From NCBI GenBank assembly GCA_951394045.1, contig OX595987.1, positions 1,922,001 through 1,986,000 on the forward strand: a DNA stretch of 64,000 bases, in the 5' to 3' direction. A program made the position numbers and the translations under genes. This document shows positions 9,954-20,841 of the stretch, one piece after another. How positions within the stretch are numbered: the first letter of the stretch is position 1; the number at the start of each line of letters is the position of its first letter. This DNA is from Nitzschia sp. DOCU1. Its lineage: Eukaryota; Bacillariophyta; Bacillariophyceae; Bacillariales; Bacillariaceae. Below the pieces are notes generated by a model. The model had not been told where the DNA came from. It saw only the letters and a list, made by a program, of their open reading frames with translations, and searched no databases.

Positions 9954-11371
9954 TCGCATCACATTCAACTGATCGCTTCCGATGTGACGCGTGGTACAGG
10001 TTCTGAGCTTTCTGCGATAAAGCGAAGCTCGACCGGCTCGTGTTCAACCGGCGACTGGCGCACGTCCGAAAAGTTAAAGTGCAACGCTTCAACACGTGGA
10101 ACTCGTATCGGGGGCGGGGAGATCTTCGAATCCCTGTCGGATGGAGATGCTCCTCCCCCATTAGTTTTGTGTGTTGTGCTCTCGTTCTGATGTTGTTACA
10201 AAGCTCATGTCAGCAATGATATCGACTCTTTGTCACTTCATGCCATGGCCCTCTTGTTAGAAACAACGTTGGGGGACCTTGTCATCGACCTTGACGTGGA
10301 AGGGAGTCCGGAAATCTGCAAAAATGTGTTGAAGCTTGCCAAAGCGCGATACTACACCTCCACTCTAGTATACAATGTGCAGCCCAACCGGTTTTGCCAA
10401 CTGGGGGATCCTCAAGGCGATGGATCGGGAGGCGCATGCATATATGGCCTAATCTCTACCCTTTTAACATCTGGTACCCTGAACAACCAAAAGTTGTTAC
10501 AGAGTCCGCAACGCTTTTTGAAATCCAACATGGGCCGGCCACTGACACTCGAAGAATGCCGAGAAAAGGGACGAGTGGTCGCGACGGAAATGAAAGGTAT
10601 CGCCGATACCATTGGGTCTCAGCTGCTGATAACGACAGTTTCAGGCAGAGATATGGCCTTGGATGGGTATAGGTCGAGTGCCGCTGGAATAGCAACAACA
10701 AACGGGGAAGATCGTCAACTATTTCGATCAGTCGGGGTGGTTCGAGAAGACGAAAACAATGTGTTGGATCAAATTGCGTCCACTTATTGTGACGCCGACG
10801 GGAGGCCATATGCGGATATTCGTATCATTCGAGCTTTGGTGATTGATGATCCGTTTGATGATCCACCGGGAATGGGGGCGCTTATGAAGGAACGGGGAGT
10901 GGAGATGGACGACGATGAACACATCGTTGCCTCTCCAGAGTATGAACGCCCCCCTGAAGAAAAAGTAGAGATCCGTATTCAAGCCGATCAAGTTGACCCA
11001 TTGACCACTGAAGAGGATATTCAGAAGATGCGTGAACAAGAAGAAGAGATTCAGAAACGAGAAGACAAGAGCCGGGCCGTCGTTCTCGAAATGTTGGGCG
11101 ATCTTCCAGATGCTGATATCACGGCGCCCGAAAACGTTCTCTTTGTCTGCAAGCTCAACCCCGTAACCGAAGACGAAGATCTAGAACTCATCTTTTCCCG
11201 ATTTGATGAAAAAGTAAAGGCGGAAATCATTCGCGATCAAGAAACTGGCAGTTCCTTGCAATACGCATTTGTCGAGTTTACTACCAGAGATCAAGCGGTG
11301 GAGGCCTACTTTAAAATGAACAATGCCCTAGTGGATGATCGAAGAATCAAAGTAGACTTTAGCCAGAGCGT
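9954..11371 (+). repeat. Segmental duplication, copy 1 (partner 16329-17748)
   Basis: About 1.42 kb aligned almost base for base with 16329-17748. It starts at TCGCATCACATTC and ends abruptly at AGCCAGAGCGT inside the RRM coding region. It includes ~290 bp upstream of the ATG, so the promoter was copied too. Most differences are small indels upstream of the ATG (for example TTAAAG present only here at about 10073). Confidence 0.93.
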
Positions 11372-11480
11372 TGGGCACCCTCGACGCCGCAGTGGGTGCT
11401 TAGCCTGGCTGAAAGACGACGTAGATACCTTTGATATGTGTGTGCATACGTTGTGGCTCTGCCATTCGGACAAGAGTTAA
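10245..11480 (+). CDS. Truncated duplicate of PPIL4-like cyclophilin-RRM gene
   Basis: ATG 10245 (MALLLETTLGD) is the conserved family start. The 411-residue frame is identical to the copy at 16622 except for six substitutions I can see (T/A, A/S, Q/E, T/K, R/K, Q/H) over about 375 codons. It keeps the cyclophilin domain and most of the RRM, then leaves the duplication after KVDFSQSV and runs into an unrelated 36-residue tail (GHPRRRSGCLAW...) before a stop. The Arg/Ser/His-rich tail that should follow is missing. Inference: a recent partial copy, either expressed as a truncated protein or a pseudogene in waiting. Replacement changes seem to outnumber silent ones by eye, which would fit relaxed selection. 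Confidence 0.8.
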   Translation: MALLLETTLGDLVIDLDVEGSPEICKNVLKLAKARYYTSTLVYNVQPNRFCQLGDPQGDGSGGACIYGLISTLLTSGTLNNQKLLQSPQRFLKSNMGRPLTLEECREKGRVVATEMKGIADTIGSQLLITTVSGRDMALDGYRSSAAGIATTNGEDRQLFRSVGVVREDENNVLDQIASTYCDADGRPYADIRIIRALVIDDPFDDPPGMGALMKERGVEMDDDEHIVASPEYERPPEEKVEIRIQADQVDPLTTEEDIQKMREQEEEIQKREDKSRAVVLEMLGDLPDADITAPENVLFVCKLNPVTEDEDLELIFSRFDEKVKAEIIRDQETGSSLQYAFVEFTTRDQAVEAYFKMNNALVDDRRIKVDFSQSVGHPRRRSGCLAWLKDDVDTFDMCVHTLWLCHSDKS

Positions 11481-12496
11481 TGGTGACTTTCAATTCGACT
11501 ACTTCGATTCGACTCATTGGACCGAACGTGCCGACTCGCTTGGTCGTATCAATCAAGCAATCCAAGATAATACGGGGGCAGCCAGACGCAGAAGGGGGAG
11601 CGTTATCAGCCCACTGCTTTTACCAAATCATATGTGGCGTTAAATTGTTCATAACAACCAACGGTTTTTTAACGTCTTGTTAATTAAATGAATTAAAACG
11701 AGATACGTATTCCACGTGGAGTGTCCAGGGACATCTTCACAATTCCTTCGACTGGTTCGGCAAAACGGAGTGCGTCAGCGTGGACCCAGGGGTTCTGGCT
11801 GCCCGCGGCAGCGGGGACGGAGGGAACACAATAAAAACGTTGAAACGACGGGATTTGATCATTCTCCATCAACAACAACAATAAATTGGTGCATGCAGTC
11901 ATTCTTTGTGTTACTGTCGTGTTCTACTCAGTATTGAACCAGTCAATTGCTGTGACTTGATCCCATGAAGATTTTGGGTCGTCTAGCTGTTTTGCACTGA
12001 TACTGGCGTTTGTGTTAACGAATACCAGCATTATCGCACTGTCAAATTGTTTTGGTTGGAGCGGAGTAATGCTTCGAGAGTGGAAACACGACCATTACAT
12101 GGAACAATCCAACTAAAACCCCATTTTCTTCACCGCCTGACGATTATTCACATCCGGTGGTTGAATGTTGTTGCAGTTCTGTTACTTCGTGCAATAATTC
12201 GATATTGTTTGGGGATGTCCAATGGGAGAAGAATAGTCGAAAGTGCAGTTAGTAGCGAGATTGTTGACGAAGACGTCTGTATCTTGCGGTGGAATTGTTC
12301 CAAGTATCAAGAACAAAGGTGCAGTTCAGATCTGAGAGAAGACAATGGCAACAATAAACCCTTAATTGACCAAGCTCCGAGTCAGAGCCAGGGGGGAGGG
12401 GGGTTCGATACCTCTAGCCAGCAATTTTCTCAATTTGAACCATTGCAAGAATGAGCCACTGTCCAATGCATGACTAAACGTGCCATCCCTCTACTC
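11481..12496. other. Intergenic, no gene seen
   Basis: Follows the broken end of the duplicated gene. A plus-strand open frame at 12047-12454 has no domain or codon pattern I trust. The motif CGACTACTTCGA at about 11500 recurs at 15858 and 15980, hinting at dispersed repeat fragments. Confidence 0.4.
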
Positions 12497-14396
12497 CAAT
12501 TGCAAGCTTGTTGGAAAGTATTGTCGCCCAAGGAGTAACAATTTGATATTATTCAGTGAGAATATCAAGATATCAACAAGCCGGTCAGTGCTGGAGCGTG
12601 AAAGTTAATGGACGCTACCAAAAACATTCGGTGCATCAGTTTCCTTCAATTGCAAGCTTGTTGGAAAGTATTGTCGCCCAAGGAGTAATAATTTGATATT
12701 ATTCTGTGAGAATATCAAGATATCAACAAGCCGGTCGGTGCTGGAGCGTGAAAGTTAATGGACGCTACCAAAAACATTCGGTGCATCAGTTTCCTTCAAT
12801 TGCAAGCTTGTTGGAAAGTATTGTCGCCCAAGGTGTAACAATTTGATATTATTCTGTGAGAATATCAAGATATCAACAAGCCGGTCGGTGCTGGAGCGTG
12901 AAAGTTAATGGACGCTACCAAAAACATTCGGTGCATCAGTTTCCTTCAATTGCAAGCTTGTTGGAAAGTATTGTCGCCCAAGGAGTAACAATTTGATATT
13001 ATTCAGTGAGAATATCAAGATATCAACAAGCCGGTCAGTGCTGGAGCGTGAAAGTTAATGGACGCTACCAAAAACATTCGGTGCATCAGTTTCCTTCAAT
13101 TGCAAGCTTGTTGGAAAGTATTGTCGCCCAAGGAGTAATAATTTGATATTATTCTGTGAGAATATCAAGATATCAACAAGCCGGTCGGTGCTGGAGCGTG
13201 AAAGTTAATGGACGCTACCAAAAACATTCGGTGCATCAGTTTCCTTCAATTGCAAGCTTGTTGGAAAGTATTGTCGCCCAAGGTGTAACAATTTGATATT
13301 ATTCTGTGAGAATATCAAGATATCAACAAGCCGGTCGGTGCTGGAGCGTGAAAGTTAATGGACGCTACCAAAAACATTCGGTGCATCAGTTTCCTTCAAT
13401 TGCAAGCTTGTTGGAAAGTATTGTCGCCCAAGGTGTAACAATTTGATATTATTCTGTGAGAATATCAAGATATCAACAAGCCGGTCGGTGCTGGAGCGTG
13501 AAAGTTAATGGACGCTACCAAAAACATTCGGTGCATCAGTTTCCTTCAATTGCAAGCTTGTTGGAAAGTATTGTCGCCCAAGGTGTAACAATTTGATATT
13601 ATTCTGTGAGAATATCAAGATATCAACAAGCCGGTCAGTGCTGGAGCGTGAAAGTTAATGGACGCTACCAAAAACATTCGGTGCATCAGTTTCCTTCAAT
13701 TGCAAGCTTGTTGGAAAGTATTGTTGCCCAAGGAGTAATAATTTGATATTATTCTGTGAGAATATCAAGATATCAACAAGCCGGTCGGTGCTGGAGCGTG
13801 AAAGTTAATGGACGCTACCAAAAACATTCGGTGCATCAGTTTCCTTCAATTGCAAGCTTGTTGGAAAGTATTGTCGCCCAAGGTGTAACAATTTGATATT
13901 ATTCTGTGAGAATATCAAGATATCAACAAGCCGGTCGGTGCTGGAGCGTGAAAGTTAATGGACGCTACCAAAAACATTCGGTGCATCAGTTTCCTTCAAT
14001 TGCAAGCTTGCTCGAAAGTATTGTCGCCCAAGGAGTAACAAATTGATATTATTCTGTGAGAATATCAAGATATCAACAAGCCGGTCGGTGCTGGAGCGTG
14101 AAAGTTAATGGACGCTACCAAAAACATTCGGTGCATCTGTTTCCTTCAATTGCAAGCTTGCTGGAAAGTATTGTCGCCCAAGGAGTAACAAATTGATATT
14201 ATTCTGTGAGAATATCAAGATATCAACAAGCCGGTTGGTGCTGGAGCATGAAAGTTAATGGACTCTACCAAAAACATTCGGTGCATCAGTTTCCTTCAAT
14301 TGCAAGCTTGTTGGAAAGTATTGTCGCCCAAGGAGTAACAATTTGATATTATTCTGTGAGAATATATCAAGATATCAACAAGCCGGTCGGTGCTGG
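12497..14396 (+). repeat. 150-bp satellite array, about 12.7 units
   Basis: Head-to-tail units of exactly 150 bp (for example AAAGTTAATG at 12601, 12751, 12901 and so on to 14251). Units are nearly identical, with diagnostic variants: GTAACA/GTAATA, AGGAG/AGGTG, ATTCAG/ATTCTG and GGTCAG/GGTCGG. Units 1-3 repeat as units 4-6 with the same variants, a 450-bp higher-order repeat. Units 11-13 are more divergent (AATTGAT, CTCGAAAG, a 2-bp insertion), as expected at an array edge. Each unit has an inverted repeat TTGATATT / AATATCAA around a 10-nt spacer. No unit encodes a sensible protein. Confidence 0.97.
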
Positions 14397-14790
14397 ATTG
14401 TGGTGGTCAAACGGACAACTTTATGTGAAACTTAATGGACGATACCAAAAACATTTGGTGCATCTGTTTCCTTGGTATGCCATGCCGACCACATATTCGA
14501 CCGACCCTCCACAGCAGCACATCCCACCACTTCATTCACCGAAAGAACAAGCAAACATGACGCCAGTATCACAAGGCCACAAAAACAACTTTATGTGAAA
14601 CTTAATGGACGCAACCAAAAACATTCGGTGCATCTATTTCCTTTGTATAAGTCATGCTGACCACATATTCAACCGGCCCTCCACTGCAGCACATCCCACC
14701 ACTTCGTTCACATAAAGAACAAACAAACGTGACGCCAGGGTCACAAGCTACAAAAATGACTTTATGTGAAACTTAATGGATGCTACCAAA
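14397..14790 (+). repeat. 170-bp repeat related to the satellite, about 2.3 units
   Basis: ACTTTATGTGAAACTTAATGG occurs at about 14418, 14588 and 14759, spacing 170-171 bp. The core AATGGACGC-ACCAAAAACATTCGGTGCATC is shared with the 150-bp unit, but the remainder (CATGCCGACCACATATTC, CAGCACATCCCACCACTTC) is unique to this family. Confidence 0.9.
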
Positions 14791-16328
14791 AACATGGTCT
14801 TCTCAATCGGCTTTTGCCGGCGTTGACAAGGAGCACTTGGATTGCCAGAAGAACGATGTTGTCCTTGCCATTCCCCTGGGGCGACCACTCTGAGTGATCA
14901 ACAATAGTGTGGCCCACCGGTCGAAAGTTGCTGCTGCACAAGAAGCAGCAAGTGACAATGAGAGGAGTTGGCAAAGGGCTGCATGTCACCATCAACAACA
15001 GCATCACCGGTTCGATGGTTGCTGCTGGTGGACGGGTTCCTTCTTTATGAGTGACAAGCGACAGCGAGTGGGATTGACAATATGCACCGGTCCGTTGGTT
15101 GCACCGGGGCGGGTTCCTTCTGCATGGGTGACAAACTACAACGAGAGGAGTCAACAAAAGGCAGCATCAGAGGCAAATAAGGTATGCTATTTAGTGAAGG
15201 TGAAACAAGGTAAAAGAAAGAAACCGCTAACGTGCTTTGCAGTCTTATTCTTGTGTGGGGCGATACGAGGGAAACAGGTAATAAGAGATCGAGTTGCCAT
15301 GCTTTGAGATATTTCTGGGGCAATACGAGGACCACACTGATTTTCAGCCACAACGCTCATTGGGGGCGGAAGGTTGGCAAAAGCGGCAACTTTAGAAAAA
15401 TGGCGGTAATAGAGCATGTTTTTGTTGTTTGGCAACAAAACAAGGAATACTCATGAAAGAGCTGGTGATGGTGCTCGTATCATGGTGATCCAAGTCAATT
15501 GCATGGCAACGAGCATGAGATGAAAATATGGTGAGAATTAGCCCTTTTTGGTGGGGTTATGGCCATGAACGGAATTTTAGCAATAAAGGACAAGAGCTGA
15601 GGGGCACCTAAAGCATCGTCTCCACTCTGCAATCGGCCCTTTTTCGTGTATGAGCCCCTTTTAGATGAATGGTAGTCGGAACGTCCATTGTTGGCCCCTT
15701 CAAAGACATAACATTTACTCTTGTGGACCGTTGGAGGGACATAAAAGCAGATCAAAGCGCCAATAATTGGGAGCCAATATGTGAGAGGCTAATATGTCCA
15801 CAGTCTTTCGACCCTTCCCGGGAGCCAGTCTTGGCGAAAGTTATTGGGAGCTTCCATTGTCGACTACTTCGACCGTAACGCTGGGGCGACCGTGCTGATC
15901 CAGATTGCATCCCGGTCTGAGAAAGGTATCATACAAGGTACGACCGTAGGTAGGAAGAGGCAGGAGCTTTCCTTTTCGACTACTTCGAGCATAACGCCTT
16001 CGCATGCGCGTGGATCCCTTAAACAGAGTGATATCTGCATATCCCGATCTGAATTCTTCGCAAAGATACATTTACGAATACATGCGCATCACTGTCGGAC
16101 TTTCTTAAACACCAAAATGCCAAAAATAAAGATCATAAAAAACCATTCATTACTAGATGAAAATTTCGCAAAAAAAAGTGGCCGCAGGCTCTTTAGATTC
16201 CGTTTTATACAAGGATGGATTTTTCCCAATTCACAATTCGACGTCGTCCCACCAAATACGGATTTCCACGTCTCGTGATCGCACACACATATTCTACCTC
16301 CGGGGATAAACCCACTGCGGCTCCATCA
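14791..16328. other. Gene-free region with degenerate short repeats
   Basis: No gene supported. CACCGG-GTTGCTGC units at about 14915, 15005 and 15085 form a degenerate 80-90-bp tandem repeat. GAGCTT-CC-T-TCGACTACTTCGA occurs at about 15848 and 15970, a second degenerate pair of about 120 bp. Open frames on both strands look random. The repeat-rich character continues from the satellite to the edge of the second gene copy. Confidence 0.5.
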
Positions 16329-17748
16329 TCGCATCACATTCAACTGATCGCTTCCGATGTGACGCGTGGTACAGGTTCTGAGCTTTCTGCGATAAAGCAA
16401 AGCTCGACCGGCTCGTGTTCAACCGGCGACTGGCGCACGTCCGAAAAGTGCAACGCTTCAACACGTGGAACTCGTATCGGGGGGCGGGGAGATCTTCGAA
16501 TCCCTGTCGGATGGAGATGCTCCCCCCATTAGGTTTGTGGTGTGCTTTGCCATGCTCTCCGTTCTGATATTGTTACAAAGCTACTGTCAGCAATGATATC
16601 GACTCTTTGTCACTTCATGCCATGGCCCTCTTGTTAGAAACAACGTTGGGGGACCTTGTCATCGACCTTGACGTGGAAGGGAGTCCGGAAATCTGCAAAA
16701 ATGTGTTGAAGCTTGCCAAAGCGCGATACTACACCTCCACTCTAGTATACAATGTGCAGCCCAACCGGTTTTGCCAACTGGGGGATCCTCAAGGCGATGG
16801 ATCGGGAGGCGCATGCATATATGGCCTAATCTCTACCCTTTTAGCATCTGGTACCCTGAACAACCAAAAGTTGTTACAGAGTCCGCAACGCTTTTTGAAA
16901 TCCAACATGGGCCGGCCACTGACACTCGAAGAATGCCGAGAAAAGGGACGAGTGGTCGCGACGGAAATGAAAGGTATCGCCGATACCATTGGGTCTCAGC
17001 TGCTGATAACGACAGTTTCAGGCAGAGATATGGCCTTGGATGGGTATAGGTCGAGTGCCGCTGGAATAGCAACAACAAACGGGGAAGATCGTCAACTATT
17101 TCGATCAGTCGGGGTGGTTCGAGAAGACGAAAACAATGTGTTGGATCAAATTGCGTCCACTTATTGTGACTCCGACGGGAGGCCATATGCGGATATTCGT
17201 ATCATTCGAGCTTTGGTGATTGATGATCCGTTTGATGATCCACCGGGAATGGGGGCGCTGATGAAGGAACGGGGAGTGGAGATGGACGACGATGAACACA
17301 TCGTTGCCTCTCCAGAGTACGAACGCCCCCCTGAAGAAAAAGTAGAGATCCGTATTCAAGCCGATCAAGTTGACCCATTGACCACTGAAGAGGATATCGA
17401 GAAGATGCGTGAACAAGAAGAAGAGATTCAGAAACGAGAAGACAAGAGCCGGGCCGTCGTTCTCGAAATGTTGGGCGATCTTCCAGATGCTGATATCAAG
17501 GCGCCCGAAAACGTTCTCTTTGTCTGCAAGCTCAACCCCGTAACCGAAGACGAAGATCTAGAACTCATCTTTTCCCGATTTGATGAAAAAGTAAAGGCGG
17601 AAATCATTCGCGATCAAGAAACTGGCAGTTCCTTGCAATACGCATTTGTCGAGTTTACTACCAAAGATCATGCGGTGGAGGCCTACTTTAAAATGAACAA
17701 TGCCCTAGTGGATGATCGAAGAATCAAAGTAGACTTTAGCCAGAGCGT
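16329..17748 (+). repeat. Segmental duplication, copy 2 (partner 9954-11371)
   Basis: Continuous with the full-length gene, so this is probably the source copy. Includes ~290 bp of upstream sequence and the first ~376 codons. Confidence 0.93.
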
Positions 17749-18550
17749 GGCAAAGGTATGGAACAAGTTCACGCAGAGGATGCGAAATCCAGCGGGCAAA
17801 CGTTCGAACCAGCACATGCCCAAAGACCCGTTTTCTGATTCCAGAGGGCCTGGACACAGGAATGGTGGTCGCCCAGGGCAACAAAACAACAATAATCGAG
17901 GACGCTGGAATGACAGAAATCATCATCCACAGCGCCCTTACGGAGCCCCACCCAGTGGTCGTGGAAACGACCACTCCCGACAGCCCGACAGAGGCCGTGC
18001 CCGGCCACCAGAACAAGGTGTTCTGGATTCGTTTGGCCGACGTGTCCCACCAAATCGCGACCAAAATATTGCCAGGGAAGAGCCAAGATGGAACGACCGG
18101 GATCGAGATCATCGACACGATGATAATAGAGCGAAAATGCGAGAAAGCGAGAGTGACTCTAGGGCTGGGAATTCTCGACGCAAGAGAAGGAGTCGAAGTG
18201 AAAGCAGCGAAAGGCGGCGCAGGAAGAGGAGTCACAAACACCACCATAAGGACCACCGCAAGCGCGACCGTGATAACGATTCAGCAAGTGACGGCGACCA
18301 AAGCCGAGACTCGGATCGACGGCGACACCGGAAGCGAGAAAGGCGCCACGAACGCCGAGACAGTCGAGAGAAGAGAGACCGATCTGACAGGAAGGGAAGT
18401 CCCGACCACAGTGATGACAGTTACGATCGGAGACGCTCGCGGGACCATCGACGGCACGATGATAGTAAGAAACCTCACCACGATGACCGCGACCATCGGC
18501 GGCGATCGGACCACAAACAGCGAAAGAAGCGACATCGAAAAGACTCGTGA
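16622..18550 (+). CDS. PPIL4/CYP59-type cyclophilin with RRM and RS-like tail
   Basis: 642 residues, one exon, ATG 16622. Residues 1-~165 form a divergent cyclophilin domain (LLETTLGDLVIDL, FCQLGDPQGDGSGG). A charged linker leads to an RRM at about 296-375 with RNP2-like LFVCKL and RNP1-like LQYAFVEF. The last ~240 residues are Arg/Ser/Asp/His-rich (RKRRSRSESSERRRRKR). This is the layout of human PPIL4 and plant CYP59, nuclear proteins tied to the spliceosome and RNA polymerase II. The zinc knuckle of plant CYP59 is not seen. The cyclophilin active-site arginine is replaced in the LVYNVQPNRF segment, as in PPIL4, so isomerase activity is doubtful. The stop is 22 bp from the convergent ALG12 stop. 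Confidence 0.9.
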   Translation: MALLLETTLGDLVIDLDVEGSPEICKNVLKLAKARYYTSTLVYNVQPNRFCQLGDPQGDGSGGACIYGLISTLLASGTLNNQKLLQSPQRFLKSNMGRPLTLEECREKGRVVATEMKGIADTIGSQLLITTVSGRDMALDGYRSSAAGIATTNGEDRQLFRSVGVVREDENNVLDQIASTYCDSDGRPYADIRIIRALVIDDPFDDPPGMGALMKERGVEMDDDEHIVASPEYERPPEEKVEIRIQADQVDPLTTEEDIEKMREQEEEIQKREDKSRAVVLEMLGDLPDADIKAPENVLFVCKLNPVTEDEDLELIFSRFDEKVKAEIIRDQETGSSLQYAFVEFTTKDHAVEAYFKMNNALVDDRRIKVDFSQSVAKVWNKFTQRMRNPAGKRSNQHMPKDPFSDSRGPGHRNGGRPGQQNNNNRGRWNDRNHHPQRPYGAPPSGRGNDHSRQPDRGRARPPEQGVLDSFGRRVPPNRDQNIAREEPRWNDRDRDHRHDDNRAKMRESESDSRAGNSRRKRRSRSESSERRRRKRSHKHHHKDHRKRDRDNDSASDGDQSRDSDRRRHRKRERRHERRDSREKRDRSDRKGSPDHSDDSYDRRRSRDHRRHDDSKKPHHDDRDHRRRSDHKQRKKRHRKDS

Positions 18551-18571
18551 TCAGGAGTGTCGGGTAGCAGA

Positions 18572-20478
18572 CTAGCTTTCAACTTGAGTAGGTTTGGCCA
18601 CCTCTTGTTTTTGCCAGAATTCTTTCTTTTCAAGAACGTATATTGTAGGTGTCGTTTGGACTTGTAAGCGTTTTATGTCCAGCCGAGGCGACCCAGGTAT
18701 CGACTCTATGACCACAAAATCCCAAGGGAATTCCGTCATTTTCTCCGAAAGGATGTGTGTGAACACCCCGTAGTCATCCACTACAGAGTTCTCGCTCTCG
18801 TAGCCTCCCTTATCGAAGGTCCAATGCACGGTAGGAACCAAACTCTCTGCGGCACGTTGGCCGAACAGGGAGACTCCGGACATGGCGCTTGCCACATCAA
18901 CGTGCACGCGAACGTGTGTATTGGTAATATCTGTAACCTCAACCTGCTTCTGAATGTGTTTGGCCAGGCCCAAAAGCGCGTCTCCGCCCGGATAGTTCCA
19001 CCTGGAAACCGCAACAAACGCCAAATTTCCAGCCATGGTCAATACGACGCACATCACCCCACAAACAAAAGCAAGTCTTGAAATGATTGCTGGACGCTTT
19101 TCTTTGGATGGAAAGGCGAGCCCGACTAAGCGTGCCATGGTCGCGGCGGCAGCCAGATTCAATATTGGCAGAGCTGGAAAAATGAAGCGCATTTCCTTGT
19201 GACCCAAGTTCGAGTAGAGTACAACAAACCCTAGGATCGGAACAAGAAAAGGTAGGCACTCGGTATCAATCCAATTTGGGTGCACTGTACTACCACTTCC
19301 ACTCAATGAAGATTGCCGAATCCGTCGCTCCCAAAACGATAGTGCTTCCGGCAGGCAGATCACTGAAATTGGCACCAACAAAAGTGTCAAAAGCATGGAT
19401 TTGGGCAAGGCCGACGTGAAATACCAGTGCCACGGCGAAGTTCCCCAGTCACTAGATTTGCCAAGAATCGTGTTGAAATAAAAGACTTCTCCCTCTGGCC
19501 ATAGCGGTCGCTGCCACATCAAACTGTCGAATGGAACCGTCAACGCCAGGCTGACAATTCCAGTCAAGATTCCAACTGTGAGTGCCCGGCCTATCGTCAA
19601 TTGCCGCAAAAGCAACCACGAAAGCCCTGTTGAACCCAAGAGAAGCAAAATATCACATCGAAAGATCGCCGTCGCAAACACGATACAAGCTGCAGCCAAA
19701 TCAATCTTGCCCCTCATCCAAAAGCCATAGGCCTGCAACACCACCGCCAGGGCAAACGTATTGGGCAACATGCGGCTAGAATAAAATGGAATGTGGAATT
19801 GACTGGCTGTAATCAACAGCAACCAAGTTCCAATGCCACTTTTGCCCATTTTGTCCCTGTTGTTGTATCTATCATCCACAGCGATTGCTAGTCGAATCCA
19901 GCCGACTAGGTTGAATGCTAGCAAAACGAAACGCGCCAGAAACTGAACTAGCAACGGTTTCGTTGCAATGTCAAATATCGGAAGGCACAGGAAGCGCACC
20001 AGCTGACAACAGGACGACAAGATCAAAGGACCAAGAAAGGTCCGTGGCACCACTGTCTCATTCAATATAGTTTGAGGTTAGGAACGCGGCATGCGAAAAC
20101 CAATGACACAAAAAATGAGGCCAGTCGCCCATCCTTCTTACCACCAGGGAATTGCAAGTGATCGTACGGCAGCAGCCGAGCAGCATTCTCATTATCGCCG
20201 TCTCCATCGCTCATTAATTTGCGCCATGCAGGCCCAATACCATGATAGAAGAGATCGTGTGTGGCCTGAAGCTGAAAACTCTCTTCGACTTTGGAGTGGG
20301 GACACACCAAAAGATCGACAAGCGCAACGAGTGCCAGTAGCAGCCCCGCCGACCAAAAATAAAGACGATCCCTGCTTCGAATAGCTTTCATGACTATCAC
20401 CAAGGAGACGCTTTGTACTCTTGATAATAAAAGATTGTAGTGAATGCATGAACAACCACAACGTGAGCGGTCCTCCAT
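18572..20478 (-). CDS. ALG12: ALG12-type dolichyl-P-mannose mannosyltransferase
   Basis: Exons 20478..20142 and 20052..18572, intron 89 bp (GTAAGA...ACAG), 605 residues. The splice restores [18 protein letters not shown], a conserved family junction. Seen: the GT22 luminal motif [46 protein letters not shown] and [13 protein letters not shown], plus about ten hydrophobic segments. Together these fit ALG12, which adds the eighth mannose (alpha-1,6) to the lipid-linked N-glycan precursor in the ER lumen. PIG-B/ALG9 relatives share the fold but not the [12 protein letters not shown] block as I know it. ATG 20391 ([10 protein letters not shown]) is an alternative start closer to the first membrane segment. 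Confidence 0.88.
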
Positions 20479-20841
20479 TGTGCCGTTTGCGACTGACAAA
20501 TATTACTCCTGAGTCGAGTCAGTCGAATTATCGCGCGGTGCGAGCGAGCGAGTGAGTAGAGACGCGCTTGCGCCAGACCTTTTCAGCTTTTCCGATATGA
20601 TTGGTCAATCGTTCATTTTGGGTGATATTATTGGTCAGTTGTTTTTCTCTACGGAACACCCCCTTCCAGCAAGGCACCCACCCGTTTGATTTGATTCTTG
20701 GATTGGATTCTTTCACGTCTCAACGTCTTCCTTGGAATTCTTCATGCCGATCACATTTCGCCTCTCCAATTTTGGTCATCGAAGACCACAAAGCTCACTT
20801 TGCCCCCCTACATCCCCTCAAAAGCATCATCGGTGGAAGTG
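20479..20841. other. Divergent promoter region
   Basis: Separates the ALG12 gene (minus) from the phytochelatin synthase gene (plus). No other feature seen. Confidence 0.45.

Noticed and set aside
10230..10244. Upstream TTG start for the cyclophilin copies (also at 16607)
   Set aside because: Eukaryotic genes need ATG; MALLLETTLGD is the conserved family N-terminus.
12047..12454. Plus-strand frame of 135 codons before the satellite
   Set aside because: No domain, no neighbouring splice context; looks like chance.
12497..14396. CRISPR-like array
   Set aside because: Units are contiguous 150-bp tandem repeats without unique spacers, in eukaryotic DNA.
15844..16278. Plus-strand frame of 144 codons in the repeat-rich region
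   Set aside because: It runs through two degenerate direct repeats and has no recognisable domain.
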